From Arctopsyche grandis (taxonomy: Eukaryota > Arthropoda > Insecta > Trichoptera > Hydropsychidae): DNA of 64,000 bases. Where the stretch lies: positions 22,138,501 through 22,202,500 of the forward strand of contig NC_135358.1 in assembly GCF_051622035.1 (NCBI RefSeq). Reading direction: 5' to 3'. The stretch's first letter is position 1; each line of letters starts with the position of its first letter. This document shows, piece after piece, positions 1 through 10,693 of the stretch. A program made the translations under genes and the position numbers. Under the pieces are notes generated by a model. It was given only the letters and a program-made list of their open reading frames with translations. It searched no databases and had not been told where the DNA came from.

Positions 1-533
1 TTGAACTTAATCTTCATTGCTCTTCGTTGCCCAATCATACTTTTCTGACTTTTTTGCTTTTTGAAGGAGTTTCTTTTTCCCTTTTACATAATAGGTATAA
101 AATTCGATGCATGACATTTTATAATTGAAAACGCACCGAATTATGATTTCTACTGTGTCAATTGAAAACTTATTTCGTTCATCTGTCCACTGAGTATTAA
201 TTAATGAAAATACACGCTCAACGTGTGCATTATGTGTTGGGATAGCGTACAGGTATTGGCACAATTTCAGTAGGTTAGTTTTTCTTTCTGTTTTTTTTTT
301 TAGTATTTTTAAAAAAGCATAACCATTAATCATGTACATCTTTGGCATCCCATTGTGCATTGTGCAGGTATACCATTGTGCAAACCCACTTAATTATATA
401 TTATCGGAAAGATATATTTTTAAATAGAAATAACTAAGGAAAACTGGGACAAATATCCTTCTGAAGGGGACACTGGGACGCAAGCCTCAAAACGGGGACA
501 TGTCCCCGTAAACTGGGACGTATGGCAACCCTA
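1..533 (-). mobile_element. hAT transposon, internally deleted, cut by the window edge
   Basis: A hAT-superfamily DNA transposon. Its right terminus, read on the minus strand, begins TAGGGTTGCCATACGTCCCA (533 downward). This is a typical hAT terminal inverted repeat, followed by subterminal GGGAC-type repeats (about 455-520). A transposase C-terminal fragment lies directly inside it at 7-360. The other terminus is outside the window, so the 8-bp target duplication (candidate TTTTAGGT at 534-541) cannot be confirmed. Only about 170 bases separate the 5' terminus from the C-terminal transposase domain, so most of the transposase is missing. This is a deletion derivative rather than an active element. 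Confidence 0.75.
7..360 (-). pseudogene. hAT transposase C-terminal (dimerisation) fragment
   Basis: A 117-codon frame matching the C-terminal hAT dimerisation region. The diagnostic stretch (about residues 40-70) reads IPTHNAHVERVFSLINTQWT, followed by a basic segment and a hydrophobic helix. The family signature is a short polar segment before ER.FS(L/I), then R..L and a final helix, and that is what is seen. A full hAT transposase is usually 500-700 residues, so the N-terminal BED finger and the RNase H-like catalytic core are absent. The ATG at 360 is not necessarily a real start. It lies inside the element ending at 533. Confidence 0.75.
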
Positions 534-1100
534 TTTTAGGTACTATTCGATTACTTATTTCGTGCGCTTTTTTTCCAACAAGTAGTAAAATAACCTGTTC
601 GTTACAATCTTTATCTCTTGGCTCTCTTCACTACGTCAGTTACCCCAATTTTTTGAAACTTTTTTTTTCATATTAAACAATTCAATATATTTTTAATTGA
701 AATTAATTTATATTTTCTCGATATTTGAAAAATAAAATACATTCCAGATAACGGAGTCGAACCTGGGTCGACCGCTCTATTGCTCCACTACGTAGACCAA
801 TGCTCCACGGGGGCGGACAAAGAAAATGTTCTAAATTTAATATACATACATATATGTAATTTATAATATTCAAGGTTGCGAGGTCAATGACCGGGGTTTG
901 TTTATACATAATTGTGGGTATTGGGTTTTTTTAAATTAAACATACATACATAGCTCATGAATATTTTTGCTTACGTCACGCGATGTAAAAATACGTACTT
1001 TTCATATAATCCGATTCCCGATTCCAATTTCGACTTCGATGTTGACTTCTGGTTTTATAATTTTATTGCATAATTTAATTGGCATAACCGATTCCCGATT
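534..1100. other. AT-rich spacer with a possible tRNA-like relic
   Basis: No supported gene. On the minus strand, 757-815 contains a possible pol III B-box (GGTTCGACTCC at about 757-767) and an A-box-like TGGTCTACGTAGTGG about 30 bases upstream (about 788-802), the arrangement of a decayed tRNA or tRNA-derived SINE head. I cannot fold it into a convincing cloverleaf. The open frames here are short and unremarkable. Confidence 0.3.
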
Positions 1101-1211
1101 TCTGTTTCAGTTCCTATTCCGATTAATTATTACTATTCATATTGTAACTTTATTTTAAATCATATATCAATCCAAAAGCACCCGTTGAAATTTCAACGGG
1201 CATAACACTAG
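1100..1211 (+). mobile_element. Helitron-like 3' terminus
   Basis: A perfect 10-bp-stem palindrome (CCCGTTGAAA/TTTCAACGGG, 1181-1200) is followed after 7 bases by CTAG at 1208-1211 and then a T. Helitrons end in a short GC-rich hairpin a few bases before CTRR and insert between A and T; all of these are visible. The 5' boundary is not resolved and the left coordinate is nominal. Confidence 0.5.
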
Positions 1212-1668
1212 TTTATACATAATCATAAAAAAACAATAGCATTGAAATAGGAGACAGTAGTAAAAAAAATATGAAATAAAAGAATACATAGTAGGGAATG
1301 TGTTGCATCAGCAGCCAGCACCAATATACATATAAGAACTAGTCGTTAATACAAATCATCCCTACGAGGCCAAAATGGTAAAGAGAAAATCAAAATTCCA
1401 CACATACATCAGATACAATTATGAAAATAATGATGAGCACAGGCTATAGGTTAAAATAATCTCCGATAACCTACCCTCACTGAGGTGGAAAATATCACAT
1501 TCAGGAACAGCAGCAACAATTCCATTGAGAAGTCGGAAAATTGTCATATTTTACTTGTCAAATTGTAATTGTCAAATTGACAAGGCATAATATTTAAGAA
1601 TTAATAAAAAATGCTTATAATATGAATTAATAAAATTAATAAATTAATAAAACATGCTTATAATATAT
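1212..1668. other. Non-coding spacer
   Basis: No gene supported. AT-rich sequence with tandem 'aattaataaa' slippage near 1600-1655. Nothing else recognised. Confidence 0.5.
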
Positions 1669-2011
1669 GTACCTACTAGGGTTTCTGACCCGGGTTGACC
1701 CGGGACAGACATTCCCGGGAATTCACGGAATTTTTGTTGTCCCGTGTCCCGGGAATTTTTATCTCGAATCCCGGGAATTGAATTTAAAAAATCTTGAAAA
1801 CGTACAACATTTTTACGACTACACGAAGGGACATAATAAAATCAAATACATAAAGAATTGTAAAATATTCTCAAAAATTAAAATAGAAAAAAGAAGAAGC
1901 CTAAAACTGATTTTTTTAACATAAATTTTAAATAATTCTGATTTTATACCGAACAAAACATTCTTTAAATGTTGTAATAAAAGCGAATGTATATTCTATA
2001 GTAAAACTATT

Positions 2012-2170
2012 ATGAAGCGAGTATATCCTTCTTGTATTGACGATTCCACAATGCAAGAAACTATTTTAGATTCGGATGAAGATGAAACAATTGTGTGTTT
2101 GACGATGAATGAAGAATTAAATAAGGAGTTATCAAAGACGAATATACAAAATAACGTAAATAAAAATTAG
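2012..2170 (+). pseudogene. Short ORF inside the hAT element
   Basis: A 52-codon frame ATG-to-TAG inside the 1677-2597 element, acidic in its middle (SDEDET). It could be the remnant of the transposase N-terminal or linker part left after internal deletion. No domain is recognisable. It is read in the same direction as the transposase C-terminal relic downstream. Confidence 0.35.
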
Positions 2171-2254
2171 CCTCGACTTTAAAAAAGAAATTAAAATATA
2201 CATGCGGACCGGAGAAAAAACCGATAATTTAAAAAAAATTTTTCGTCCCTTTTA

Positions 2255-2386
2255 ACAATAAAACCAACTTCGACCGAAACTAAAAGAGTTTTTTTCATTG
2301 CTAGACATTTTTGTACCAAATCTAGAATTAGACTTTCGGATTCTCATTTAAAAATATTAGTATTCTTAAGAAGCTACTTTAAATAA
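2255..2386 (+). pseudogene. hAT transposase C-terminus relic
   Basis: The frame ending at the TAA at 2384-2386 encodes the hAT dimerisation-domain tail. It reads TSTETKRVFFIARHFCTKSR at about 2265-2324, followed by a segment ending VFLRSYFK. The family pattern (small polar residues, (E/K)R.F..A, then R.RL, then an L..LVFL helix) is clear. Everything upstream, including the catalytic core, is missing. It is unlike the copy at 7-360, so two different hAT families are present within 2.6 kb. Confidence 0.7.
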
Positions 2387-2605
2387 GTTTACTATCATAA
2401 TTACATTTATTCCTGTTAATAGATATATTACGTATTGTTTTGTAAATAAATAAATATTTTTTTATTAATAAAAAATATATTAAATTGAAAAATAATTTTT
2501 TTTACATGTGTCCCGGGATCCCGGGAATTCCAGGAACGATCCCGGGCTCCGTCCCGTGTCCCGGGAATTGAAAAAGTCCGGGAAATCAGAAACCCTAGTA
2601 CCTAC

Positions 2606-3600
2606 ATATTAACATTGAATTTAATACATCTATTGAACGCGTTGGTTTTATTAGATTTCCGTTCGGTGTTCGATTGTCCGGAATAACCATCATCATCATC
2701 ATCATCATCATCATCGTTAAAGACAGGATGCTCTATGTTGAATTTTTCCTCCCGAGGTGCACTCTGCACTATGCACCCACTGTCGGTGCACCAGATGCAT
2801 TCCTGCGCATTTCGATGAAGAGATTGCGATGCATCAGGCTCTAATGAAGGTCGGGCGCCATTAAGCGCGCGACTACCGTGCTCAGGCCACTCAACGGCTC
2901 CGAAGAACAAAAGTAATTAGACAAAGCGCAATTTGCATAAGATTGAAGCGTCATTGAAACGCTTCAGTCTTTATGAGAACTGCACTAAAAAATAATAATA
3001 AAAAAAAACAGAATTTCAAATTAAGAAATGGGGAGCGTAACTCTAGTTAGTATCCGTTGCATTGAATAGCTCTGCGAATGGATTTGATTGTTATGCTCAT
3101 GTTGTCGATTTATGTAAATATGTAATGTATGTACCTATGTACGTGTTCAATCGACAGACATATCGTCTAACGTCTACATACATATGTATATATACATATA
3201 TGGGGGAAAGAAACAGTCGGATTTTGTCTTAAATATAATAAAAATATCAATAACAGTTAATTATTTCACACGGACTACGTGATCTCAATGAAGAAGTCGA
3301 AATATCTATCGAAACTTTTTGAATATCGATTAAACAGTGGCCAGATTTAAAAAATACGAATATCTTCGGCGAGAATATATTTTCACATTTTATAATAAAA
3401 CGGCAAATTTTGGTAATCAAATATATATTTGATTACCTTTATTATTGATATTTGATCTTATTAAATTATATATTTTTTTGCATTATGCCCAGGCAATGCG
3501 AAAAAATAGGAACATTTTTTTAATAAATCTGGTGATATACAAATTAAAATAAAGTTATATGGTACTAGTTGTTTTAATGGGTTCTAAAATTAAAATAAAA
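2606..3600. other. Spacer with GC-rich patch, (ATC)n tract and hairpins
   Basis: A GC-richer patch at 2740-2900 sits beside a (CAT/ATC)n tract at about 2689-2715, which makes an Asp run in a 102-codon minus frame (2602-2910). I do not accept that frame as a gene. There is a small inverted repeat (GAAGCGT..ACGCTTC, about 2945-2965) and a perfect hairpin at 3412-3437 (GGTAATCAAA/TTTGATTACC). Tetranucleotide CATA/TACA repeats occur around 3120-3200. Confidence 0.4.
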
Positions 3601-3605
3601 AATCT

Positions 3606-3751
3606 TCTGCTAAATTAGAATTGATAGAAATAATAAAAAAAAATGTAAAGTACATTGAAATAACGGATGAGTACTTGCAAAATTTAATACAATCGATTCC
3701 TCGAATGGTTAAGGCAGTATTAAAAACTAAGGGGAGGCCAACCAAGAATTA
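3606..3751 (+). pseudogene. Tc1/mariner transposase C-terminal relic
   Basis: An open frame ending in TAA at 3749-3751 encodes the typical end of a Tc1-like transposase: L(I/V)xSIPRMVKAVLKTKGRPTK then stop. Before it is a degraded SPDLNLIE-like segment (here SAKLELIEIIKK). The family ends with a helix carrying MPRR..AVI..KGG.T.Y, so the match is direct, though several consensus positions are altered. Upstream sequence (about 3290-3600) is stop-riddled. I did not find the terminal inverted repeats. It is unrelated to the two hAT elements nearby. Confidence 0.6.
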
Positions 3752-4122
3752 AAATAATTGTTATTTGTAGCTACTATTAAAATAAATAAAATGCTCTTTT
3801 CAGTTTTTTAGTTAAGTAATTTCACGAAAAAAAAATTTTTTTCATTACACTCCCAAATCTTCCCATATATTACTGATTCCTAATAATTTGTATAACATGG
3901 AAGTTTCATTTAAATTTCATTGTATTGCTACTTAATATTAGGTCAAACATTATAAACTTCATTTTAATAAATATAAAAAACATATATAACATCTTAAAAC
4001 AAGGAAATATTGATATTTTCAAGCTGGAAACCTTTCATTGACCACTACGGTACATATTATATGTATGTACATCATGATATGACCACTACGGTACATATTA
4101 AAGATTCAAAAATATTCTCAAA
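3752..4122. other. Spacer with a short direct duplication
   Basis: No gene. 'tgaccactacggtacatatta' occurs at about 4038-4058 and again at about 4079-4099, flanking a short CATA-type repeat. It looks like local slippage duplication just upstream of the Helitron-like element. Confidence 0.4.
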
Positions 4123-4352
4123 TCTAATATATAATTTCGAAAGAGACTTTGTATGTAAGTTTGTAAGTATTTTTGGTTGGGAACATCGAAAACAAGTCAA
4201 TGTTTCTATGACGACGATTCGATTGGTTGATTATTATTTTTTTTCGATTCAAATAAATTTAATAAAAAAACAAATGAATATTTATTATTAGATTCGCCAT
4301 GTTTAAGCTGTTTATATTATAAATACTGAGCGAAGCCGGGTAAAACAACTAG
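4123..4352 (+). mobile_element. Helitron-like non-autonomous element, copy 1
   Basis: A 230-bp element starting TCTAATATATAATTTCGAAA after an A, and ending AGCGAAGCCGGGTAAAACAA then CTAG before a T. 5'-TC, 3'-CTAG and an A/T insertion site are Helitron features. A second copy with the same start and nearly the same end lies at 46,953-47,156, which defines both boundaries. There is no Rep/helicase coding capacity, so it depends on an autonomous partner. The 3' hairpin is short and weak, so a related rolling-circle group is possible. Confidence 0.68.
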
Positions 4353-7300
4353 TATATTATAAATTTGGTTTCTTGCCAACAAATCACTTGAGTACTAATT
4401 TAATTGTTTATCCGACGACCTTTATCGTAACAGTGTCCCGTATGACAAAAATCGCCCTGACAGAAGTCAAAAAATATAACTGCTTTGAATGAATATCCTA
4501 AAAAATATATATTTGATATACACATGTATACATAATAATAACAAAAATAAAACATGATTATGCATATTTTTGTATATTTAATAAAAGGACCAATCCGCAA
4601 ATTTAATGTTTAAATTAAAATTAGCATACAGACAACGCGAAAATCGGCAACAAAATCCGCTCGGAAAATTTCCGAGAATTCTAGCGAAAACCGAGAAAAG
4701 CAAAAATCTAGCACAACTATACGTATTTACATACATATATAGCACAATACATAAATGATAATTTCTTAAATTTGCATCTTTTGAAACAAAGAATAAACCT
4801 ACATATCTATGTACATATGTATGTATGTATGTACATACGTAGAACCTACCCAAATAATTATAGTCGCGTGTTGTGACGAGTGTAACCCGTCACGGGACGT
4901 TACCCAACACCCACTGGAATATTTTAAAAATTAAATAAACACATAAAAAGTACACATATATACATTTAACACCGTAAAAACTCTTTTACAGTTACGATAT
5001 TTTCATTTTCGTACCTGTTAGATCGTCATTTTGGGACATCACTTTTACGACTTTTGATGACTTGATCAAATTTCAGTGACCATACTTACATACGTGTTAA
5101 AATCGCGTTAATATCGTTTATGACACGTTTTCTATTTTATTTTAGACATATTTTTATGACTTTTATGTACAAGCTGCCTAGTTCCACGTGGGTGGCGCGT
5201 GTGTCATTACGTATGCATTCGCCTTGTGCCCCGGTAGCTTATTTGCTCCTGTCGCATTTTGAATTAACGTTTCATCTCAGTTATATCCAATTTGAATTTT
5301 AAAAAGGCTCCCCTACACCTTCGGCAAATATTTATGCTTATTATGTCTGCGTGCACGTTTTGAATTTCGCTACTGAAAAGTCATAATCTCGTCGAGGCTA
5401 TTCATTCACATGCATTATTCACATTGGGTGTATAATATCTTGAAATTGAAATATGAAATGAATGATATTTTTAGCCGAGTTTATCAACAACCTTACTGCG
5501 GTATAACCTTCAATAACACAAAGGAGGTTTTAAAATCCGTATGAATAATTAGACAGGAAAAGTATTCACTGGAATTATTAGATGACACTGAAGGATTATT
5601 AATCGAATCGAAACGTTCCCACGACTTTTTCATCGACCGAAAGATAATACGTAATTAAATTCGCCTTAAAACTGTATATAAATAAATGCGATCAAATTAA
5701 ATACGACATTTGCACGAATAAATTGCGAAACTTTTTCGGAACGTTAAAGCGTAAACGTTATTCGGAAATAATTAACCCATTCAAATTGCAATTTATTTTT
5801 AACGAAAATCAAACAATGTAAATAACAAATAAAAAGAAAAACGGCACAAATTTTCCCACAATTAAACAACAGTGGCAAACCTATCATTATCGCAGTGTGT
5901 GTAACAAAACAAATAAATAATAAACGATTAATATTAAACTTTATTACATTCCATTTTTTTTGGATATAAATTTATGATACAAAACTATGCACACATATAT
6001 TTTATTAAAACTGAATTCACATGCGGGTGTATATTTTACGCCATATTGTATAAAATTTAAGCATTTTAAGTTTTTTCTTCATATATGTACATACATACAT
6101 ATGTATGAATTATTATTCTAAAACCTATTTCTTTACATTTAAAGTAAGATCTTATTCATCACTTTTCAAAAAAATCAAATCTGTAATGTTCTGATGTTTT
6201 ATTTACATTGAAAAAGTTATAAAAATATTTTTCAACCTTTTGCCTTACCTTAACTAAATTAATACACAACACATATATTATGTGTCATCAATAAATAATG
6301 GGAATTTTATAAGAGGATGAATGCACATGTTTATTTGTTGGCAGCCTTCAACAACTTACCATACATATGAACATATGCATACATATATATGTATATGTAT
6401 ATTGTACATATATAAAGAGCTGTACAATTTAAGCTAGTCTACTACTAATAAAACATACATACATACATTTGTCATATACATATAGTGGTATTAACAAATC
6501 AATAAACAAATACATCTCCATAACATATTCATACATCACGAACGAATTTCACTTACTTCAACATTCTGTTTACGTATATTCATACATACATTTGCAAATA
6601 CGTAAGGTAAATACGTGATCTTCCAATTATTTCATAAAAAGGCATCGATATTTTTCACAATAGTGCTAAATTTACATACGACTAAAACTAACCTTGAACG
6701 ATATTCATCTATACATAAATTAACCGCAAAAATACTTCTAAGCATTCACACATACATACATACAAACATAAACGTTCTCCTTTTACAGTATACATTACAC
6801 ACAGTCGAAATTTGAGCCAAAATAAAATAAAATAATAAATAATGATATCTTGAGAAACGTCGCATATTTTCCAAGGTGCATTCATCGACACAAAATTGCA
6901 GAAAAATAATAAAAATAAACTTTTTGGCGTCCGGATGTGACGGCAGACGATCGCGACGAGCACGTAAATGTCTTCATCCGGACATAATGGCGGCCATCGA
7001 TCGTCGATACGACATTAACGTCATACTCAATGATCCCGAAGACGCCTCAACACGGTTTATGGGATTTTGGGATTTGCGTGGGATATATATTATAGCAAGT
7101 ACATACACGGGCGATAAACACGGTCTACAGACATTAACGCGCACTCAAAATTTACACACGATACAAGAACAGATGTCAAAAGTTGAAAGCGAAAGTTACA
7201 CGAAACGTAAGGATGTTAACTAATCATCCTTAAACGAACCAATTTGAGGCGTCAAGAGTTCAGTCAAACTTAAAACTGATTTTTTCAATCTCATTGTTAA

Positions 7301-7770
7301 AAAAAGGTTTTATTGTCATGATCACCCACGAAAGGAATAATGAACAGGTGGTGGTAATTGTGAATGAAAATTGTGTCTATTATGAGTTTAAATTTTAACG
7401 ACGGGTCGTCTTTCTTCAATTCACCTTTATCTCCATTATGTGAGTGTTGGGCAAACTCCTCTATCGGCTATCCCCGAGGCTCGACAGTCGGATAGATCAC
7501 TCTTTCGGTAATTGGATTGAGATTTGGAGAGCCTTCCGATTACGAAACGATTCAGCGAGGCCCTAGTGCACGTTACGACTAGTATTTTATTCGATATGTG
7601 TAAGGACCACCCAATAATTGTAGCCGTTTTTAGACACGTATAAATCTATGGCAGAACGGAAATTATAGATACATTACCTTTAAGTACTAAATTCATTTTT
7701 TATTGTTTCGGAACGTTGTAACGGAACTATCGTAACCAACAAATTAAACAAAAACAAAAAAAATATATAC

Positions 7771-7774
<4 letters not shown>
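4353..7774. other. Gene-poor DNA with many CATA/TACA microsatellites
   Basis: No gene supported. AT-rich sequence with repeated (CATA)n/(TATG)n patches, for example around 4800-4830, 6085-6105, 6360-6410 and 6745-6765. A GC-richer stretch at 6930-7060 holds part of a 115-codon plus frame (6876-7223) with no recognisable motif and no clear splice context. I treat it as unassigned. Confidence 0.4.

Positions 7775-7858
<84 letters not shown>
7775..7858. repeat. (TA)n microsatellite
   Basis: About 84 bases of nearly pure TA dinucleotides. Such tracts are length-polymorphic and can extrude cruciforms. No gene adjoins it. Confidence 0.95.
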
Positions 7859-7861
<3 letters not shown>

Positions 7862-8545
7862 ATAAATTCGAAACCTGGATGCTTAACTTCTACCGTGCTT
7901 GACATGACATATGCTTACTTCTTTGAGAAACGATGATAAATATGTCTAAAGTATAGACACTCCACCCCAATTTTTCTAACAAACTGGATATATTTTACAT
8001 AGCTTTGCTTTTTTTTTATATTTTTCGAATATTGTATAAGCTATACTGAAATCGTATAAATATACTATGAAAAGTATCTAACTACATATAACGTGAGAAG
8101 GAACCGTAGAATTACGTCCACTAATCCCTATTGTACATTATAAATGGATTAGGCTTTACGTAATAAAAATAACCCACATGAGCAATTTTATGAGTTTGCA
8201 TTTATATTGTACAAAAAATTCATAATGTTGTATGTAGTATAGGTATATGGGAAGTAATCTCACATGGGATGGTTCCATTAAGTGAAACTACACCCAAAAG
8301 GTTCGATACGAATATTGTGAATAAAAAGTTTTCTAGGTTCCATTTTTTTATTCTTTCGACACGTTCGTTACACGCTTTAATATGGCGAATGTCAACGATT
8401 CTCAAAATATTAAAAAAAATTCGGGTGTGACCAACCCATGACTTTATCTATGTATTTGAGGAATATAAGAAGGTTACAAAACAAAATTAGATATTGAACT
8501 GATGACTATGATAGCGATACAAATTGAGCGCAAATTTATGGAAAC
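7859..8545. other. Non-coding spacer
   Basis: AT-rich sequence without a supported gene. The small minus frame at 8220-8405 has no recognisable feature. Confidence 0.4.
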
Positions 8546-9180
8546 TTGCACAAATCAAAAGTTCTACTTCCGGTTGTCAGATTTTGTTCAATTTTTTTTT
8601 ATTACTAAAAATCACTATCAGTATTATACTTATTAAATATCAAGAAAATAAAAATAATTTTACAGGTCAAAATAAAATAATGAAATATTGTTTTAAAAAA
8701 AAATACTACTTCCGGTTTACAAATTCTGACCAAAACCCTACCAGCTCTAAGTTAGTACATAAAAGATAGAAATATAAATTTTCAGCTTAATACGTTCAGG
8801 GGTGTGGACAGAGTGGTGGGCACAACATTTTCAACCTTTCTAAGAGAAAAAAATCCCACTTCCGGTTTATAAAATTTAATAATTTTTTTTATTTTCATCA
8901 CATTGCTACAAGAATTATACTTGAATTTTTTTGTTACGAACACACATGTTTAAGGGGTCGAAAAAGATAGTGGAAGAAAAATCGAACAAGAGTAAACTGC
9001 CACTTCCGGTTGACAGATGCTTACAAAATTTTATAAATAACTTGGTATTAAGCTTAAACTTCTAGATATGAAATTTCAGTTCAATAAACCAAAAAATTTT
9101 TGAGAAAAACATAAAAAACCTCGATTCTCTAGAGTAAAAGTACTACTTTCGGTTCAGATAGAAATATTTAAAAAATATTA
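8546..9180 (+). repeat. Diverged block with recurrent ACTTCCGGT motif
   Basis: The motif ACTTCCGGTT (or ACTTTCGGTT) recurs roughly every 130-170 bases, near 8565, 8705, 8857, 9001 and 9146. It is often followed by a variant of 'ACAGAT' or 'ACAAAT' and then an AT-rich spacer, which suggests a diverged tandem or internally repetitive element. Related wording (CATTCGGTTAACGGAT) appears near 11,210. The block runs directly into the dispersed repeat at 9196-9339, so both may belong to one retroelement tail (inference). Confidence 0.45.
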
Positions 9181-9195
9181 GGTTACCCCAAAATA

Positions 9196-9339
9196 CACAC
9201 ACATACACATTTTTTTCTAGATCATGAAAACGTGATCAGTGATCGATTCCGAGTTCGAATCAGTCAAAATCTCGAGTTCGAATTTTCGCATGATCACAAA
9301 ACTTCATCTATTGTTACTACGTACATAGATAAAGTAAAA
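9196..9339 (+). repeat. Dispersed repeat, copy A (retroelement-tail-like)
   Basis: About 144 bases nearly identical to 28,954-29,102. Both begin in a CA-rich stretch, continue through TTTTTTCTAGAT, contain GATTC.GAGTTCGAATCAG, and end TACGTACA...AGATAAAGTAAAA. The shared, A-rich right end without terminal inverted repeats resembles a non-LTR retrotransposon or SINE 3' tail. The parent element is not identified. Confidence 0.65.
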
Positions 9340-10539
9340 ATTATTATCATGAGTGGATAAAAAGGGTTGAAATATGAAATATATTATGTATGAAATATGT
9401 GTATAAAATATATTCTGATAAAAAAAAGCAAAATAAATGCAGATATCAAATGAAAAAGCTAGTTTTAATAAGGAGGTGGATTTTCCGCATTTTCCATTTG
9501 TGCGCCGCATTGAACCCCAATTCCGCGTTATGAAAAGGATTTTATTGTAATCGTAATTTAGCCACGGCTCACAATACAATTTTTCTTTTTGTTTATTCGG
9601 CAATTCCGGGTTCCGGGTAGGTGAATACATACGTATGTAGGTTGAGAAAACTCTCGCTCCGTTTCCGTTTGGAAAACGTTATTCGTTTTTTTGCGTTTCA
9701 TTACAATATCCCCAAAAGGGGGGAGGGGAACGGGAAAAACTGTGCTTTAATGTCTTCTGTATATTTATTTCGGCTTAATTAAATTTCGCATCAAAATGGG
9801 GTGATACCGTTTCGGGCGGTTTTCCCGCCAAAACGTAATAGCCATTACTATAATACTACGCCAAAATTATTTAATTTGGGTAATGCTTCTAAATTAATCG
9901 TATGTGTGTTTTCGTACGCGTAATGGTGAGTGTATAATATTCGAATTACAGGAAAAAACGCACGCATTAGTACCACTCATAATTTTCATTTAAAAATAAT
10001 TGGGTCAACGTCATTAGTCGCATTGCTAGCACGCTTTGAACGAAAAACTAAATATGTAAATATTCACATACACTTTAATGAAACTATTAATTTGAATACT
10101 AATAGACTTTAATGAGGAATGCAGCGACGCTGGAAGCTTTTAAACCCTTTGACTTTCATGAAATAAATATGAAATTATACTCGTGAAAGAAATAGAAATA
10201 AAAATTGAATAAACTATGTATATAATGTATAATGCATAATGACATTTTCTTGTATTGTTTGTGTACATACATATAAGGAAGGTAACAATAATATAAACGA
10301 CATTAAAAATATTGAAAATGATTTTAATTTCATCTTGTTTTTATCAGGAAATTGTTTGTGCTAAGTGTCTAATTCATAACTTTACATGTACATACATACA
10401 TATAAGAAATATAAAATATTTTTTGAGAAAACACGAAATATAGAAATATAAAAAAAGAAATATGAAATATTTGATGAGCATGTACACACACACACATACA
10501 AACATAAGTCTGAAGTTTGATTCAGTCATATGTACATAC
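9340..10539. other. Non-coding spacer
   Basis: No gene supported. The 108-codon minus frame at 9304-9630 overlaps the repeat tail and looks fortuitous. CATA-type patches occur near 10,265 and 10,390. Confidence 0.4.
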
Positions 10540-10693
10540 TAGTGACGTGCCGTGAAAATCTACCTTTCTACGTGAAAATCGTGAAAATCGCGCAGCCTTC
10601 AGTATGACATCACCTAGCCCCTTGTATTCTGTTTGCGCACACTTAAGTAATGCTGTGCGATAAATACAGATAGATTTTTATGTCACGTCACTG
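10540..10693. mobile_element. hAT-like miniature inverted-repeat element, copy 1
   Basis: A 154-bp palindromic element with termini (T)AGTGACGTGCCGTGAAAATC and the near-complement GATTTTTATGTCACGTCACT. The interior also pairs (GCGCAGCCTT against AAGTAATGCTGTGCG). The flanking 8-mers GTACATAC and ATGCATAC match at 6 of 8 positions, compatible with an old hAT-type 8-bp duplication. A sister copy lies at 16,969-17,141 with the same termini and interior. No coding capacity. Confidence 0.65.

Larger units (their letters stand above)
1677..2597 (+). mobile_element. Non-autonomous hAT element with 8-bp target duplication
   Basis: A complete 921-bp hAT-type element. The termini are TAGGGTTTCTGA at 1677 and its exact reverse complement ending at 2597. 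The flanking 8-mers are identical (GTACCTAC at 1669-1676 and 2598-2605), which fits the 8-bp duplication made by hAT transposases. Both ends carry several subterminal CCCGGGAATT copies (about 1688-1780 and 2513-2572), probably transposase-binding repeats (inference). The interior keeps two coding relics on the plus strand. The unchanged target duplication suggests a relatively recent insertion. Confidence 0.88.

Noticed and set aside
757-815. A tRNA gene on the minus strand
   Set aside because: B-box-like and A-box-like strings are present but no cloverleaf with a proper acceptor stem can be drawn; kept only as a possible relic.
2602-2910. 102-codon minus frame with a nine-Asp run
   Set aside because: The Asp run is an (ATC)n microsatellite; there are no domain, splice or codon-bias signs of a gene.
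6085-6105. CATA/TATG arrays as a CRISPR-like or satellite system
   Set aside because: They are simple microsatellites of variable length without unique spacers, found all over the window.
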